A stretch of DNA of 64,000 nucleotides, taken from Cannabis sativa. Lineage: Eukaryota > Streptophyta > Magnoliopsida > Rosales > Cannabaceae. Position 1 is the stretch's first letter, and the number at the start of each line of letters is the position of its first letter. Position numbers and translations under genes: made by a program. Location: positions 32,849,660 to 32,913,659 of the forward strand of contig NC_083601.1 in assembly GCF_029168945.1 (NCBI RefSeq), in the 5' to 3' direction. The notes below the pieces were generated by a model that had not been told where the DNA came from, searched no databases, and saw nothing but the letters and a program-made list of their open reading frames with translations. Below are positions 9,681-20,972 of this stretch, piece after piece.

Positions 9681-10466
9681 AACATTCTTATATTTTTCTT
9701 GCTCTCTCATTTTTTCTAATTTTTTTAATTTTTCTTAATATTATTTCTATTTACTACTAATTACATTAATGCCAAGTAATTAAAAAAAGTAATTATATAT
9801 GTGTCTTTTCATTTGTTAAGTGTATCATTTTAATTTTTAAATAAATATTCAGTTACAAAAGAAGCAATATGTGTCTTTTCATTTTATGAGTATATCATTT
9901 TAATTTTTTAAATAAAATATTCAGTTACAAAAGAAACAATTAAAAAAATAATTAAATAAAAGTAATAATATATGTGTCTTTTCATATTTTTAAGTGTATC
10001 ATTTTAATTTTTTAAATAAATATTCAGTTAAAAAAAAATATGTAACTCTAATTAATCAAGTAGACTTTTGTTAAACATTCTTATATTTTTCTTGCTCTCT
10101 CATTTTTTCTAATTTTTTTAATTTTTCTTAATATTATTTCTATTTACTACTAATTACATTAATGCCAAGTAATTAAAAAAAGTAATTATATATGTGTCTT
10201 TTCATTTGTTAAGTGTATCATTTTAATTTTTAAATAAATATTCAGTTACAAAAGAAGCAATATGTGTCTTTTCATTTTATGAGTGTATCATTTTAATTTT
10301 TTAAATAAATATTCAGTTACAAAAGAAATAATTAAAAAAATAATTAAATAAAAGTAATAATATATGTGTCTTTTCATATTTTTAAGTGTATCATTTTAAT
10401 TTTTTAAATAAATATTCAGTTAAAAAAAAATATGTAACTCTAATTAATCAAGTAGACTTTTGTTAA
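9681..10466 (+). repeat. Tandem duplication, two copies of about 393 bp
   Basis: AACATTCTTATATTTTTCTT starts at 9681 and again at 10074, and the two units are nearly identical to their ends near 10073 and 10466. Each unit itself contains three diverged copies of a segment with ATGTGTCTTTTCAT and GTATCATTTTAATTTTT. The near identity indicates a recent duplication, or an assembly expansion. Confidence 0.85.
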
Positions 10467-11138
10467 ATTTTTTTTTTCTATTTAATATTAACTATTAATA
10501 CCCAGCAATTAAAAGAAAATAGTAACATTCATCTTTTGTCAAAAAAAAAACAAAAAAGAAATAGTAACATATAAGTCTTTTCGTATACACATTAAAACCT
10601 ATATATTTTGAGGTGTATTTACATGGGAGTAATTATTTATAGAAAAAGGAGAAGAAAAACGGATCATAACATCAACAAATAAAGACTACATAAATATAAA
10701 AACTGATAATCATTACTTAAATAATAATGACCAACTTTATTTATTTTAGACATTTCCATGTAATCACTTACTACATAAACGTTAGTTTTTATCTTATATA
10801 TTAATGTAGTTTATGCTATAATAATATCAAATGGAAAAAATAATTAGGTAATGACATGGTAGGTGCTACAAACTATCTTCTCCTATTCTTGCCTTGCTTT
10901 CCTAATTTTTTTCTATTTTTATAATTTTTTTATTTATTTTTTATTATAATATAATTTATAGTAATAGTAATATTTGTCTATTATTTAAAACAAACCCTAA
11001 CCATTCTCATTCTCTTATATTTTTTGTCTGTTGGTGTCTCTTCCATGTGGCAAGACAAACTATATATTAAAGAAAGGCACCAGTCGGATCGAGACCATCC
11101 AACCAATCAAACCAATCTCCCCATCTGTACATTGGCCG

Positions 11139-11221
11139 ATGAAGCTCGACGAAGTTCTGGCATGGGCAAAGGTTCTGATAACAATCACCCTTTCTGCCTC
11201 CATGTTTCTTCTCCCATTTAA
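11139..11221 (+). pseudogene. Gene-like first exon inside the Helitron-like element
   Basis: From ATG at 11139 the sequence encodes 27 codons, MKLDEVLAWAKVLITITLSA and onward to a FLLPF end, then meets a good splice donor AA|GTACGT at 11222. Upstream 11060-11138 is less AT-rich than the surroundings, as a 5' UTR would be. The hydrophobic stretch resembles a signal anchor or first membrane helix. No following exon was found. I do not recognise the protein. Helitrons often capture such fragments; the capture here is an inference. Confidence 0.35.
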
Positions 11222-13120
11222 GTACGTACGCTTAACTTATTTCTTTGTTTATCTCTTCTTATTTATTGTTTTTGTCTTTCTTTCTATTATGTTGGATTGT
11301 GTCTCAATTTCAAAAAATTGAGAACAACTCAGTCTATAATTAGTTATTATCATTTATGTGATGATTAATCTCAAATTAATTAGTTTCTATTTCTTTTTTC
11401 ATGTTTTTTTTTCTCTTATTATCTAACATTATGTTATGGAACTGATGGATGAGAAAATTAAGTTTCACAGTTTTTGCAACTGATTGTGCTATGGACTTTG
11501 GATGGTCAGATTTAGGGAGTTTGTTGTACAGAAAGCTTATATTTCAACAAACTAATTCTCGATGACCCAGATTGATTACACTGACATAAAGGTGGGTTTT
11601 GTTTAGACTCTGTGAGTCTGTAATGATACTTCCAAGCCACTTTTAGATTGCACTTAATAGGAAGCTTGTGTTCTATATAGATAGTCGGCATCAATAAGCC
11701 TCATATAATCCAATAGTCTTCATAATAAAATGTATTGTGATAAATTTATAAGTATATATATATATATGATCATATATTTTATTTATAAGTCCTCTAATTA
11801 AAACATCAACTTATTAATAAGAATGTTTTTAATTATTTTTTTATCATTTATTCCTTCAAGAAAAAGAAAAATAAGAGTATATTAATGTTGAAATAGTAAG
11901 AAAATAGTTATCATTCATTCGTTCTATTTATATGATTTGTTTAATTGTTTTTAGCTAATACATATATTCACATTTTTTTAACCAATATTTACATTGATTG
12001 TGTAACTGTAAATTTGCACTCAATTTATTTTATTAAATTTGTATATTTTTATATTTTTTTAATCTTATATTACTCACGAAAAATAACTTCATTTAATTTT
12101 ATTTTTTTTGAAAAAATTTAAATTATATTTTACATAGCATATCTCAATTTCATTAATATTGTTAGAGCATAAACTAAACTAATATAAAACTTGAATAATA
12201 ACGTTTAAAGATTACTTTAAACTAAAATATTATTGTGTAGTGAACTGTTTACATGGAGATTTTTTTAAATATAATAAAATAAAATCAATTTCTTTTAATC
12301 ACAAATTTAAATAGAGTACGTAATACATTACTTTTTTAAAATCTTTCTTGATTAATTGATTACAAATTTATTCATCTTAAAAGACATACTCGAAAATCAC
12401 ACCAAAGACCCTTTATCTTATAAAAATAACGTTTATATTCAACTTTTAATAAATTATTAAGTTTGGAAGAAAATTGAGAGTCGACAATATTAATTAAGTT
12501 ATCAATAATAATTCAATAGTATGGTAAAAAATATGATATTTGACATATTCTACAAAATATGTTAAATTTAAGACAAAATTTAACATGATGTATATTTGTA
12601 GCAATTTTTTTATTTATTTATTATCATGTCATTTTAGTTATTATAATATTATTTTAACTATATACATTAATATTTTAAATATAAAATTTACTATCTACAT
12701 ATTATTAAAAAAATATATTAAACTTTAGTAAAGTTACAATTTAATACAATTTTTGGTTTTAAAAAAATTAATACAATTTTATTATTTAGTTATCATTAAA
12801 TAATAGATATAATTTATTTTATATTAAATAATTTAATATTTATAAAATATCCGTTGCGAAGCGCGGATTGTTTCTTAATATATTTATATAATTCTGTTGT
12901 TTCAGCAAATGATGTGGCGCTCTACCTTTTGAGAAAACTAATTATCTTATTTTCTCATTGTTTCAAATTTTATTCAATTTGTTCAATTAAAAGGTGGAAG
13001 TTTCAAGTCGTTTTTGAAAGTCATGTCTCTTGACATGTTTGTTGTCTCTCTACATTAGAGTGATTCTCAATTTTTGTGTGTAATTGTATACTGGTGATTG
13101 TTTGATTGATCTTCTCTGTA

Positions 13121-14348
13121 ATGGCTTCATCTAGTGGAGTGAACAAGGATATGGAACAAAAATGGAAAAATATATGTCTTGATGATGAGGAAGATAATGA
13201 GGTGGTTTATGAAGAGGAGGATGTGGAAGAACTCGAGTTTGACGATCGGTGGTGCCTTGTCGGTCGATTGCTAACGGGGAAAGTGTCGGACTTCATGATA
13301 TTTCAAAATATTATGGCGGATTTATGGAAACCGGGGAAAGGAATGTATGTCAAGATCATTGAACAGAATCGATTCCTCTTCCAATTTTTTCATGAAATCG
13401 ATATTCAAAGAGTGTTAACGGGAAGCCCATGGACGTATGATCGAAAGCAGTTAATTATTGAGCGGCTGAAAAAGGGTGATAATCCGAGAACAATTGCACT
13501 AAATAAGCTGGATATTTGGGTGCAAATCCATGATCTTCAATCTGGATTCAAAACTGCAAGGGCGGTACAACAAGCAGGGAACTATATGGGCGTTTATCTG
13601 GAATCGGATCCGAAAAATTTTCACGGTGTATGGCGTGAATATTTGCGGGTTCGAGTTCATTTGACTGTTGACGTTCCACTCAAGAGGCGCATGAAATTCA
13701 GAAAAAAAAGGTGGTGAGTCATTTTATGCAAACTTCAAGTATGAATATCTACCAACCTTTTGTTTTATTTGCGGTATAATGGGCCATTCCGAGCGTTTGT
13801 GTCACAAGTTATATGATACTCCATTGGAAGACATTGAAAAACCTTATGGTATAGCCATGCGAGCCCCATCAAGAAAGCAAAGCTTCCTCACAGCTTCTCC
13901 ATGGTTGCGTACCAGCTTTGCCGATCAACCACCAAGAGCCGACGGTAACAATGGTGGTCCGAGCACCATTACTCCAATGCCATCAACACAAGCTGATTTT
14001 GTGGGATCTCACCAGCTGCATCATAACACCCACGGCAATCAAGGCATTCCCATATCTCAATCCCATGATTCTAGGGAGGTTGGTCAAAGACTTGATAAGG
14101 TTATTTTTGATCCTATCGTTAATGTGATAGAGAATGATGCTATGTACATTTCTGATGTGGACATGGATTTGGTGGAATTAAAAAGGAAAAGAATGGAAAG
14201 TGCTATATATAAAGCTGCTGATGTGGCAAAGTCTAAGGAAGTGGACCATGATGATGAGCCCAATAATGTTCTTGTTCAAGATAATATTGGTCTTTCAAAA
14301 AATGGGAGTTCGGTGGGCCCTGGTTTCCAGGCCCACCAATCATTATGA
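13121..14348 (+). pseudogene. LINE ORF1 (DUF4283 + CCHC), one frameshift
   Basis: ATG at 13121 opens MASSSGVNKD. An acidic N-terminus is followed by the DUF4283 domain (RWCLVGRLLTGK, MADLWKPGKGMYVK, FQFFHEIDIQRVL, GSPWTYDRK, WVQIHDL). At the A8 run at 13702-13709 the reading frame shifts by one base and the initial frame stops at 13715-13717. In the next register the protein continues with YLPTFCFICGIMGHSERLC, a CX2CX4HX4C knuckle, and runs to TGA at 14346-14348. ORF1 proteins bind the LINE RNA. The break lies in a homopolymer and could be a sequencing error or programmed slippage. Confidence 0.85.
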
Positions 14349-17300
14349 ATATCATAAGTTGGAATTGCCGTGGGCTTGGGAACCCGCGGGCCTTACAATT
14401 CCTAGTTGACATTTGTGTCAGTAAGAAACCCAAGTTCTTGTTCCTTTGTGAGACTTTGTGTAAAAAAGATATTGTGGAAAGGGTAAAAATCAAATTGGGC
14501 TTTGAAAGTTGTTTCTCTGTTGAAGCCCAAGGAAGAAAAGGAGGCCTTGCACTATTTTGGAAGATATCAAGTGAAGCCCATCTTTTAGGATACTCCAACA
14601 ATCACATTGATATGGAGATTTCTATCACTGGGTATGCTAAATGGAGGCTGACCGGCTTTTATGGTGAACCCCAACGTTCACTCCGCGCAACAACTTGGAA
14701 TTTGCTCCGTGATATTGTCGCTGAGTCGACTCTCCCATGGTGCGTAATCGGAGATTTCAACAACATTACTTCCAACGGTGACGTTAAAGGAGGCCGCCCC
14801 TACCCCGACACCCTCATCAACGGCTTCAATCTTGCTCTTTGTGACTGCCGTCTTGATGAATTGGCTCTTGGTGGTTACCAGTACACTTGGGAGCGTGGAA
14901 GAGGAGGTCCTGCACATGTTGAAATCAGGTTAGATAGAGCCTTTGCTACTCATGAATGGTTCTCTATTTTTCTTGAAGCTAAGCTGTCCAATTTTGATTA
15001 TACTTCCTCTGATCATACACCCCTGCTGCTTGAACCCGACCCCACTATAAATTTCAGACCAGTCCGTTTGTTTCGTTATGAGAACGCATGGGGCCGTGAG
15101 GCTTTGTGTGGGCAGTTGGTTAAAAACTGCTGGGATGAAAATATACATGTTTCCCTTGCTGAAAAAATTCATATGTGTAGTTTAATTTTAACTGAATGGG
15201 GATATGAAATTACTGGAAGCTTTAAACAGAGATTAAATAAAAGCAAGAAAAAAATGAGCCATCTCAAGTCGGCTACTGGCCCTTTTTCTACTGATGATTT
15301 TTCTGCAGAACAATGTAATTACTTTGAGATTTTAGCTCAACAAGAGATTTATTGGAAGCAGCGATCAAAACAATTTTGGCTACATGCGGGTGACAAAAAT
15401 AGTAAATACTTTCATGCTACTGCAAGTGCTCGTAAACGTAGTAATGAAATTGTTCAATTGCAAGACAGTGCTGGTAATTGGAAGAACTGGTCTTCGGGGC
15501 TTGATCATGTTATTGTTGACTATTTTTCCTCTCTGTATAATGCCGAAGGCATCACTTGTGATACTGTTGTGAGGGGCATCAATTGCTCTGTGTCTAATGT
15601 TCATAATGAGGCTCTTTTGCAACCGGTTACTCCTGAGGAAATCAAGCAAGCTCTATTTCAAATGCATCCTGACAAAGCACCAGGCCCTGATGGCATGGGT
15701 CCTGGCTTCTTTCAGCAGCATTGGGAAACTGTTGGTCCTGATATTGTGCAACTTGTTACGAATTTCTTTGTTACTGAGGAACTTCCACCAAGTATAAATG
15801 ACACTCACCTCGTGCTGATTCCTAAAAAGAAGAACTTTACTACTATGGGTGATCTGCGTCCTATTGCCTTGTGTAATGTCTCTTATAAAATTGTGGCCAA
15901 AGTTCTTGCAAACAGGATGAGAGGCATGATTGATCTTATTATCTCTCCCACACAGAGTGCCTTTATACCTGGTAGACTTATATCTGACAACATTATGGTT
16001 GCTTTTGAAGTCATGCATTATCTGAAGCGGAAAAGAAGAGGTAAAAAAGGCTTCATGGCCTTGAAACTTGACATGAGTAAGGCATATGATCGTGTCGAGT
16101 GGGACTATCTGAAAGCTGTTATGGTCAAGATGGGATTTGCTAGTAAATGGATTAATCTTATTATGAAGTGTGTTACCTCTGTCAGATATTCTGTGGTTCA
16201 TAATGGTCATATCTTGGGGCCAATTATTCCTTCTCGTGGGATTCGTCAAGGTGATCCATTGTCTACTTATCTGTTTATCATTTGCGCTGAAGGTTTTTCA
16301 GCTTTAATCAAGAGTTATGAGGCTAACAGAATCATACAAGGCTGTCGCGTGGCTAATGGGGCACCTTCTATTACGCATATGCTCTTCGCTGATGACAGTT
16401 ATCTTTTCTGCCAAGCCACATCTGATGCCGCTGGTAGTATGAACAGACTTCTTCACACTTTTGAGCTTGCTTCGGGACAGCGTGTTAATGTCACCAAGTC
16501 TTCCATCTTTTTTAGTCCTAACACAGTAACTTCGGTTAAGGAGCAAATCACTTCTATTCTTGGAATGGCCGAAGCAACTGCTGGTTCTTTCTATCTGGGG
16601 CTTCCAAATATTATTGGGAGGAAAAAAACGGTGATTCTTGGCTTTCTCAAAAACAAAATTGTTAACCGAATCAACAGTTGGGATGGTAAATTTCTTTCTC
16701 GTGCTGGGAAAGAAATTTTGCTTAAGACTGTCATCCAATCTCTCCCAACGTATGCCATGAGTGTTTTCCTTATTCCTTTGGGTATTTGCCAAGACATTGA
16801 GAAAATTATGGCAAGCTTTTGGTGGAAAACAAAGAGTTCAAATGGACAAGGTATCATCTGGATGTCTTGGGATCGTATGGCCGCACCTAAAGACTCTGGG
16901 GGTATGGGTTTTCGACATCTCCATGACTTTAATCTTGCTATGTTAGCCAAGCAAGGCTGGAGACTTCTCTACTCTCCTTCTTCTCTTGCTAGTCAGGTGT
17001 ACAAAGCTAAATACTACCCTCGTACTGATTTTCTAAATGCTGAATTGGGTAATAATCCTAGTTTTGTCTGGCGTAGCATTTGGAGTGCACAGCATCTGGT
17101 TCGGCTAGGAGCTAGAATCACTATTGGTACTGGTCTTTCAACACATATCCTCAAGCAACCTTGGCTTCCTGACTCTGTCAACCCCTATGTCTCTACTACA
17201 GGACCGGGTCTCGATGGGTATATGGTAAGCTCTCTCTTTGATGTCTCAACTCGAAGCTGGGATGTCTCTCTTGTCCAGGATATGTTTAACACACGGGATG

Positions 17301-18403
17301 CAGCTCTCATCCTTGGAATTCCTCTTAGCTCTACAGCTACTGAAGATTGTTGGTCTTGGACTGGGGATAGAACAGGCAGCTACACTGTCAAGTCTGCCTA
17401 TGCTATGTTGCAACTTCAGAAGACTTCTCGGTCTGGGGAAAACAATTCGGGATTCTGGCACAAACTTTGGCACCTTAAAATACCGCCAAAAGTGACAAAT
17501 TTCATGTGGAGAGCAGTTTCTGATGCTCTTCCTACATGCCTCCAACTGGTTACTAAGTGTGTAAGTATCTCTCCCACTTGCCCTGTTTGTCAACTACATG
17601 CCGAAACACCTTCTCATGTTCTTCTCAACTGCCCGCTTGCTCTAAGCTGCTGGCACAAGGTTGATTTGATTCCTTTAGCTGATTCGCAAGGCACTATTGG
17701 TCATTGGCTTTATAGTGTGTTTGCTAATTATGATGATGATGTTATTTGTCGTGTGGTTATGATCTGCTGGGCTCTTTGGAAAGCAAGAAACACCTTAGTT
17801 TGGGACAAAAAAGCTTCTTCTGCTACTCAAATTCTCACTTCGGCTTGGGTTACTCTTGATCATTGGCGTAAAGCTCAAGACAAAACATGTTTATTATCAT
17901 CCTCTCTTTTGCATGATGGTAGTAACATTGAGCAATGGATTCCACCTGCTTCTAATACGATCAAGATCAATGTCGATGGCGCTATATTTGAGAAGGAAAA
18001 TGCCTATGGGTTTGGAGTGGTTGCACGTGATTCAACCGGCCAAATAATTGATTTTATTGCTAAATATTACCATGGGGATTACAAGGCGGAGGTAGTTGAG
18101 GCTTTAGGGGTTAAGGAGGCCCTTAGTTGGATCAAGAATAAAGGGTGGAATACAATGGAGGTGGAAACTGACAGCTTACTCACTGTTCAAGCAATTTTTA
18201 GTACACAACAAATGTCTTCGGTATTTGGTTTGGTTACTAAGGATTGTAAAACTTTACTGTCTTCTTCACCAAATACTAGTTTACGTTTTGTTAAACGATC
18301 AGCAAATCGAGTGGCACATTTTGTGGCTAGACGCTCTCGATTTTACTCTGATCGTAGCATTCTTGAGAATAATGTTCTAGCTGATCTTCAAGCTATTTTG
18401 TAA
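14345..18403 (+). CDS. LINE ORF2: endonuclease, reverse transcriptase, RNase H
   Basis: The intact frame is 1352 codons. Its ATG overlaps the ORF1 stop as ATGA (14345-14348), which suggests termination-reinitiation. Residues 1-230 are an apurinic-type endonuclease (ISWNCRGLGN, CETL, VIGDFNNI, LDRAFA, SDHTPLL). Residues about 420-720 are the reverse transcriptase (DKAPGPDGM, PIALCNVSYKI, LDMSKAYDRVEW, GIRQGDPLS and the catalytic FADD). Residues about 1070-1140 hold the zf-RVT region (FWHKLWHLKIPPKVTNFMWR, CPVC, HVLLNCP). The C-terminus from about 1215 is an RNase H (INVDGAIF, AEVVEALG, METDS-like VETDS), typical of one plant L1 lineage. It nicks the target and primes reverse transcription there. 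All key residues I looked for are present, so it may be active. Confidence 0.95.
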   Translation: MNIISWNCRGLGNPRALQFLVDICVSKKPKFLFLCETLCKKDIVERVKIKLGFESCFSVEAQGRKGGLALFWKISSEAHLLGYSNNHIDMEISITGYAKWRLTGFYGEPQRSLRATTWNLLRDIVAESTLPWCVIGDFNNITSNGDVKGGRPYPDTLINGFNLALCDCRLDELALGGYQYTWERGRGGPAHVEIRLDRAFATHEWFSIFLEAKLSNFDYTSSDHTPLLLEPDPTINFRPVRLFRYENAWGREALCGQLVKNCWDENIHVSLAEKIHMCSLILTEWGYEITGSFKQRLNKSKKKMSHLKSATGPFSTDDFSAEQCNYFEILAQQEIYWKQRSKQFWLHAGDKNSKYFHATASARKRSNEIVQLQDSAGNWKNWSSGLDHVIVDYFSSLYNAEGITCDTVVRGINCSVSNVHNEALLQPVTPEEIKQALFQMHPDKAPGPDGMGPGFFQQHWETVGPDIVQLVTNFFVTEELPPSINDTHLVLIPKKKNFTTMGDLRPIALCNVSYKIVAKVLANRMRGMIDLIISPTQSAFIPGRLISDNIMVAFEVMHYLKRKRRGKKGFMALKLDMSKAYDRVEWDYLKAVMVKMGFASKWINLIMKCVTSVRYSVVHNGHILGPIIPSRGIRQGDPLSTYLFIICAEGFSALIKSYEANRIIQGCRVANGAPSITHMLFADDSYLFCQATSDAAGSMNRLLHTFELASGQRVNVTKSSIFFSPNTVTSVKEQITSILGMAEATAGSFYLGLPNIIGRKKTVILGFLKNKIVNRINSWDGKFLSRAGKEILLKTVIQSLPTYAMSVFLIPLGICQDIEKIMASFWWKTKSSNGQGIIWMSWDRMAAPKDSGGMGFRHLHDFNLAMLAKQGWRLLYSPSSLASQVYKAKYYPRTDFLNAELGNNPSFVWRSIWSAQHLVRLGARITIGTGLSTHILKQPWLPDSVNPYVSTTGPGLDGYMVSSLFDVSTRSWDVSLVQDMFNTRDAALILGIPLSSTATEDCWSWTGDRTGSYTVKSAYAMLQLQKTSRSGENNSGFWHKLWHLKIPPKVTNFMWRAVSDALPTCLQLVTKCVSISPTCPVCQLHAETPSHVLLNCPLALSCWHKVDLIPLADSQGTIGHWLYSVFANYDDDVICRVVMICWALWKARNTLVWDKKASSATQILTSAWVTLDHWRKAQDKTCLLSSSLLHDGSNIEQWIPPASNTIKINVDGAIFEKENAYGFGVVARDSTGQIIDFIAKYYHGDYKAEVVEALGVKEALSWIKNKGWNTMEVETDSLLTVQAIFSTQQMSSVFGLVTKDCKTLLSSSPNTSLRFVKRSANRVAHFVARRSRFYSDRSILENNVLADLQAIL

Positions 18404-18441
18404 TTAGAATGCTCATTTCAATGAAGTTGATATTTCATTTT

Positions 18442-18477
<36 letters not shown>

Positions 18478-18762
18478 TGGAAGTTTCAATATATTAATTA
18501 TTTTTTAAAAGGTAGAAGTTTCATAAATTATAACCTTTAATTCTTCATTCTCATATAACCGTTCCATTCCATACAACCTAATAATATAATAATAAAAGCC
18601 TACTTTATTATTTGGTTAATTGAAGCAATTAATACATAATTTTATAATCTATTTTCAATGAATTTATAAAGACCTTTTGCATTCTTATTATAACAAAAAT
18701 AATTTCTTAATTTATATTTGGGGTCATTTCAATTATTTTTTTCAATTTTCTCTCTCTTGCAG

Positions 18763-18804
18763 TATCAAACTCTCTTCATCTACGGATCAACCAAGCTTCG
18801 GAGC
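18763..18804 (+). other. Exon-like segment inside the Helitron-like element
   Basis: A pyrimidine-rich tract ending TCTCTCTTGCAG precedes a 42-bp, less AT-rich segment that ends at a GTGAGT donor. It could be a captured internal exon. No family was recognised and chance is not excluded. Confidence 0.2.
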
Positions 18805-18998
18805 GTGAGTGTAGTGAAAAATATAAAATAAATAATAATAAAATTAAAAATATAATATATTCATTCATCTAGCTTTGGATATAGGAGGTAAGTGTCATAT
18901 TTTTATATTATTTTTCTTTAAATTTTTTGTTGTAAATTATGTTTTTCACTCAATAAAAAATTGTAAATCATATATAATTATATACACTATGTAATATG

Positions 18999-19029
<31 letters not shown>
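18999..19029. repeat. (CA)n(TA)n microsatellite
   Basis: A short CA run passes into a TA run. Confidence 0.85.
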
Positions 19030-19032
19030 TAG

Positions 19033-19370
19033 TTGGATACAATTATAATATATATAACTAATCTCATACCTATACATATAAATATATTTTTTTTATCAAA
19101 GATCGAAGAAGGTTTCTATTATTTTGTATCAATTTGATGATATCTATTATCATCTAGATTTGACATTAGAAATAAGCATCATATTTTTTTTGTTCTAATA
19201 TATATTAATCTGGTACAAATATAATATATATAACTAATTTTATACTTTTATATATATATATATATGTTTTTATCAAAAATTGAAAACAACTTCTACTATT
19301 TTGTATCAATTTGATGATATATTATCATCTAAATTAGATATTTGAGGTAAGCATCGTATTTTTTTTTTAT
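19033..19370 (+). repeat. Diverged tandem repeat, unit about 175-180 bp
   Basis: Two units share AATATATATAACTAAT, TTTTGTATCAATTTGATGAT and ATTATCATCTA in the same order (about 19033-19185 and 19207-19370). Part of a third copy lies near 18865-18900. Confidence 0.6.
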
Positions 19371-19982
19371 TTTATATATTTTTTAAAAAAATATTGCATA
19401 TTTACTCATAAAAGATTGTATTAAATTGGATGATGTAATATATCATTATATATATTAACACTATTTATAGCTATTTTTGATAATGATACACATAGAATTT
19501 ACCTTTTAAAAAAAGTATAAAGACATATTTTTAAAATTTTATATTTGTTATTTAACGACACATTTATATTTTTTTTTTTATATATAGAATATTTAACTAT
19601 ATTATTAGTCAATTCTTTAAGGTGGTGATGTATGTCTATAATTTAAAAGATGAAGTTATTACTTAATATTTATCTCTTGAGAAATTCATATATAATATAT
19701 TAACAGTTTAGAGAATGATTAGGTATATTAATATGATGCAGTAACATATTTTTTGTCTTTAAATTTATTTATTTAGTGATTATACATTAGTATTTTTTTT
19801 ATAGAAAACCCTGAAAGGTTATAATTTAATTTTTAACATCATATTATTATAACTTTATAATCAATTATATTTTTACTTGTGTAATATTAATTATTTAATT
19901 TTTTAACTAATATAAATATCAATCTATATTTATCTATATATTACAAAAATATAAAAAAAAATGAAAAGGTAACTTACATTAA

Positions 19983-20013
<31 letters not shown>

Positions 20014-20314
20014 GTGTTGACAGTTATAAAAATATAATTTGATAGATATATATTTTTTCAATGTGTATTTTTTTTATTAATTAATATAAATATTAAATTT
20101 TAAGAGTTAAATTATAATTAATTGTGTTTATTTATTATTAATGTCCTTTCATTTTATAACACTCACCATGATTATTATTATAGGTTTTTTTTTTCTAAAA
20201 AATTAATAGTCTATTTTAGAATAAAAAAACACATTAATTTTTAATAGTAAAAAAAGCATAAACAAAATATTTGAATAGTTTATATTAATTTTGTAACATT
20301 CTAAACTTGGCATC

Positions 20315-20315
<1 letters not shown>

Positions 20316-20352
<37 letters not shown>
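20316..20352. repeat. (TAA)12 microsatellite
   Basis: There are about twelve uninterrupted TAA units. Confidence 0.9.
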
Positions 20353-20972
20353 GATATGCTTATTTGCTAATTTTTTCTTATTAAATTTTGTGTTTTCTGT
20401 TTTTTAATGCTCCTTATTAGTGCAAGTTATAAAGATAATAAATTGACTCTCTAATTTTTTTTTTTATTTTAGATTATTTATTTTGTGGTTGATTTAGTTT
20501 GAAGTAATTTCTTTTAAAAATAATTTATCTTTCACATATTTTAACAAATAATTATACGTGTAATTTATATAACAATTTACGATAATAATAATTATAATTC
20601 AACTAAATAATGTGATTTAATATTTTAACAAATTAAGATTATAATTTTTAGTATTTTTTTATAGTACATTAACATATTAAATAACTAATAATTTTTTTAA
20701 TATATTAAATATTAATTTTATATTTACAACATAAATAAAAAGTTTTTAGGCGCGGTATTGTTACCTAGTGTATAATAATTATAAATGTTAGAAGAGTTTC
20801 ACTTCAAATATTTTATTTATTTTTTTTAACAAAATTTAGAAACCAATAAAATCAATAAAAAATTTATTTCAAACATATGAAGAAGGGGAGGAATTAAAAA
20901 ACATTTGTCCTTCTCTCCTTCATTTTGGGCCTCTCTCACCCATTCCATGCTCCCTACTCTCCACTCGTCGCC

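Larger units (their letters stand above)
9629..12877 (+). mobile_element. Helitron-like element, non-autonomous (upstream member of a chain)
   Basis: The proposed 5' end is TCTATATATCTATATAATG near 9628-9644. The proposed 3' end is a GC-rich imperfect hairpin, ATCCGTTGCGAAGCGCGGAT (12849-12868), followed about 5 bases later by CTTA. A short hairpin close to a CTRR-like end is the Helitron signature, though CTTA departs from CTRR. No Rep/helicase frame is present. The interior holds a 393-bp tandem duplication and one gene-like exon (11139-11221). The boundaries are inferred from resemblance to the neighbouring element. Confidence 0.5.
13007..18473 (+). mobile_element. Full-length L1-type LINE with poly(A) tail
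   Basis: A 16-bp target duplication, AAGGTGGAAGTTTCAA, flanks the element (12991-13006 and 18474-18489). A tail of over 30 A residues precedes the right copy. The 5.47-kb element has a leader of about 114 bp, ORF1 with an RNA-binding domain and CCHC knuckle, and ORF2 with endonuclease, reverse transcriptase and RNase H. The intact target duplication, long tail and open ORF2 point to recent insertion. The only defect I see is a frameshift in ORF1. Confidence 0.93.
12878..20767 (+). mobile_element. Helitron-like element carrying a nested LINE
   Basis: The 5' end (ATTTATATAATTCTGTTGTTTCAGC, from about 12885) resembles the 5' end of the preceding element (ATATAATGCTGTTGTTAAGC). The 3' end reads GCGCGGTATTGTTACCTAG with CTAG at 20764-20767 and T following, matching the upstream element's GCGCGGATTGTTTCTTA. 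The terminal hairpin is degraded. Without the nested LINE it is about 2.4 kb and has no helicase gene. It abuts the leader of the SERRATE gene. Confidence 0.5.

Noticed and set aside
13106..13120. Upstream start for LINE ORF1
   Set aside because: The codon at 13106 is TTG; the first ATG in frame is 13121.
20925..20972. Longer SERRATE N-terminus
   Set aside because: This extension begins with TTG and lies in the leader; ATG at 20973 gives the expected protein.
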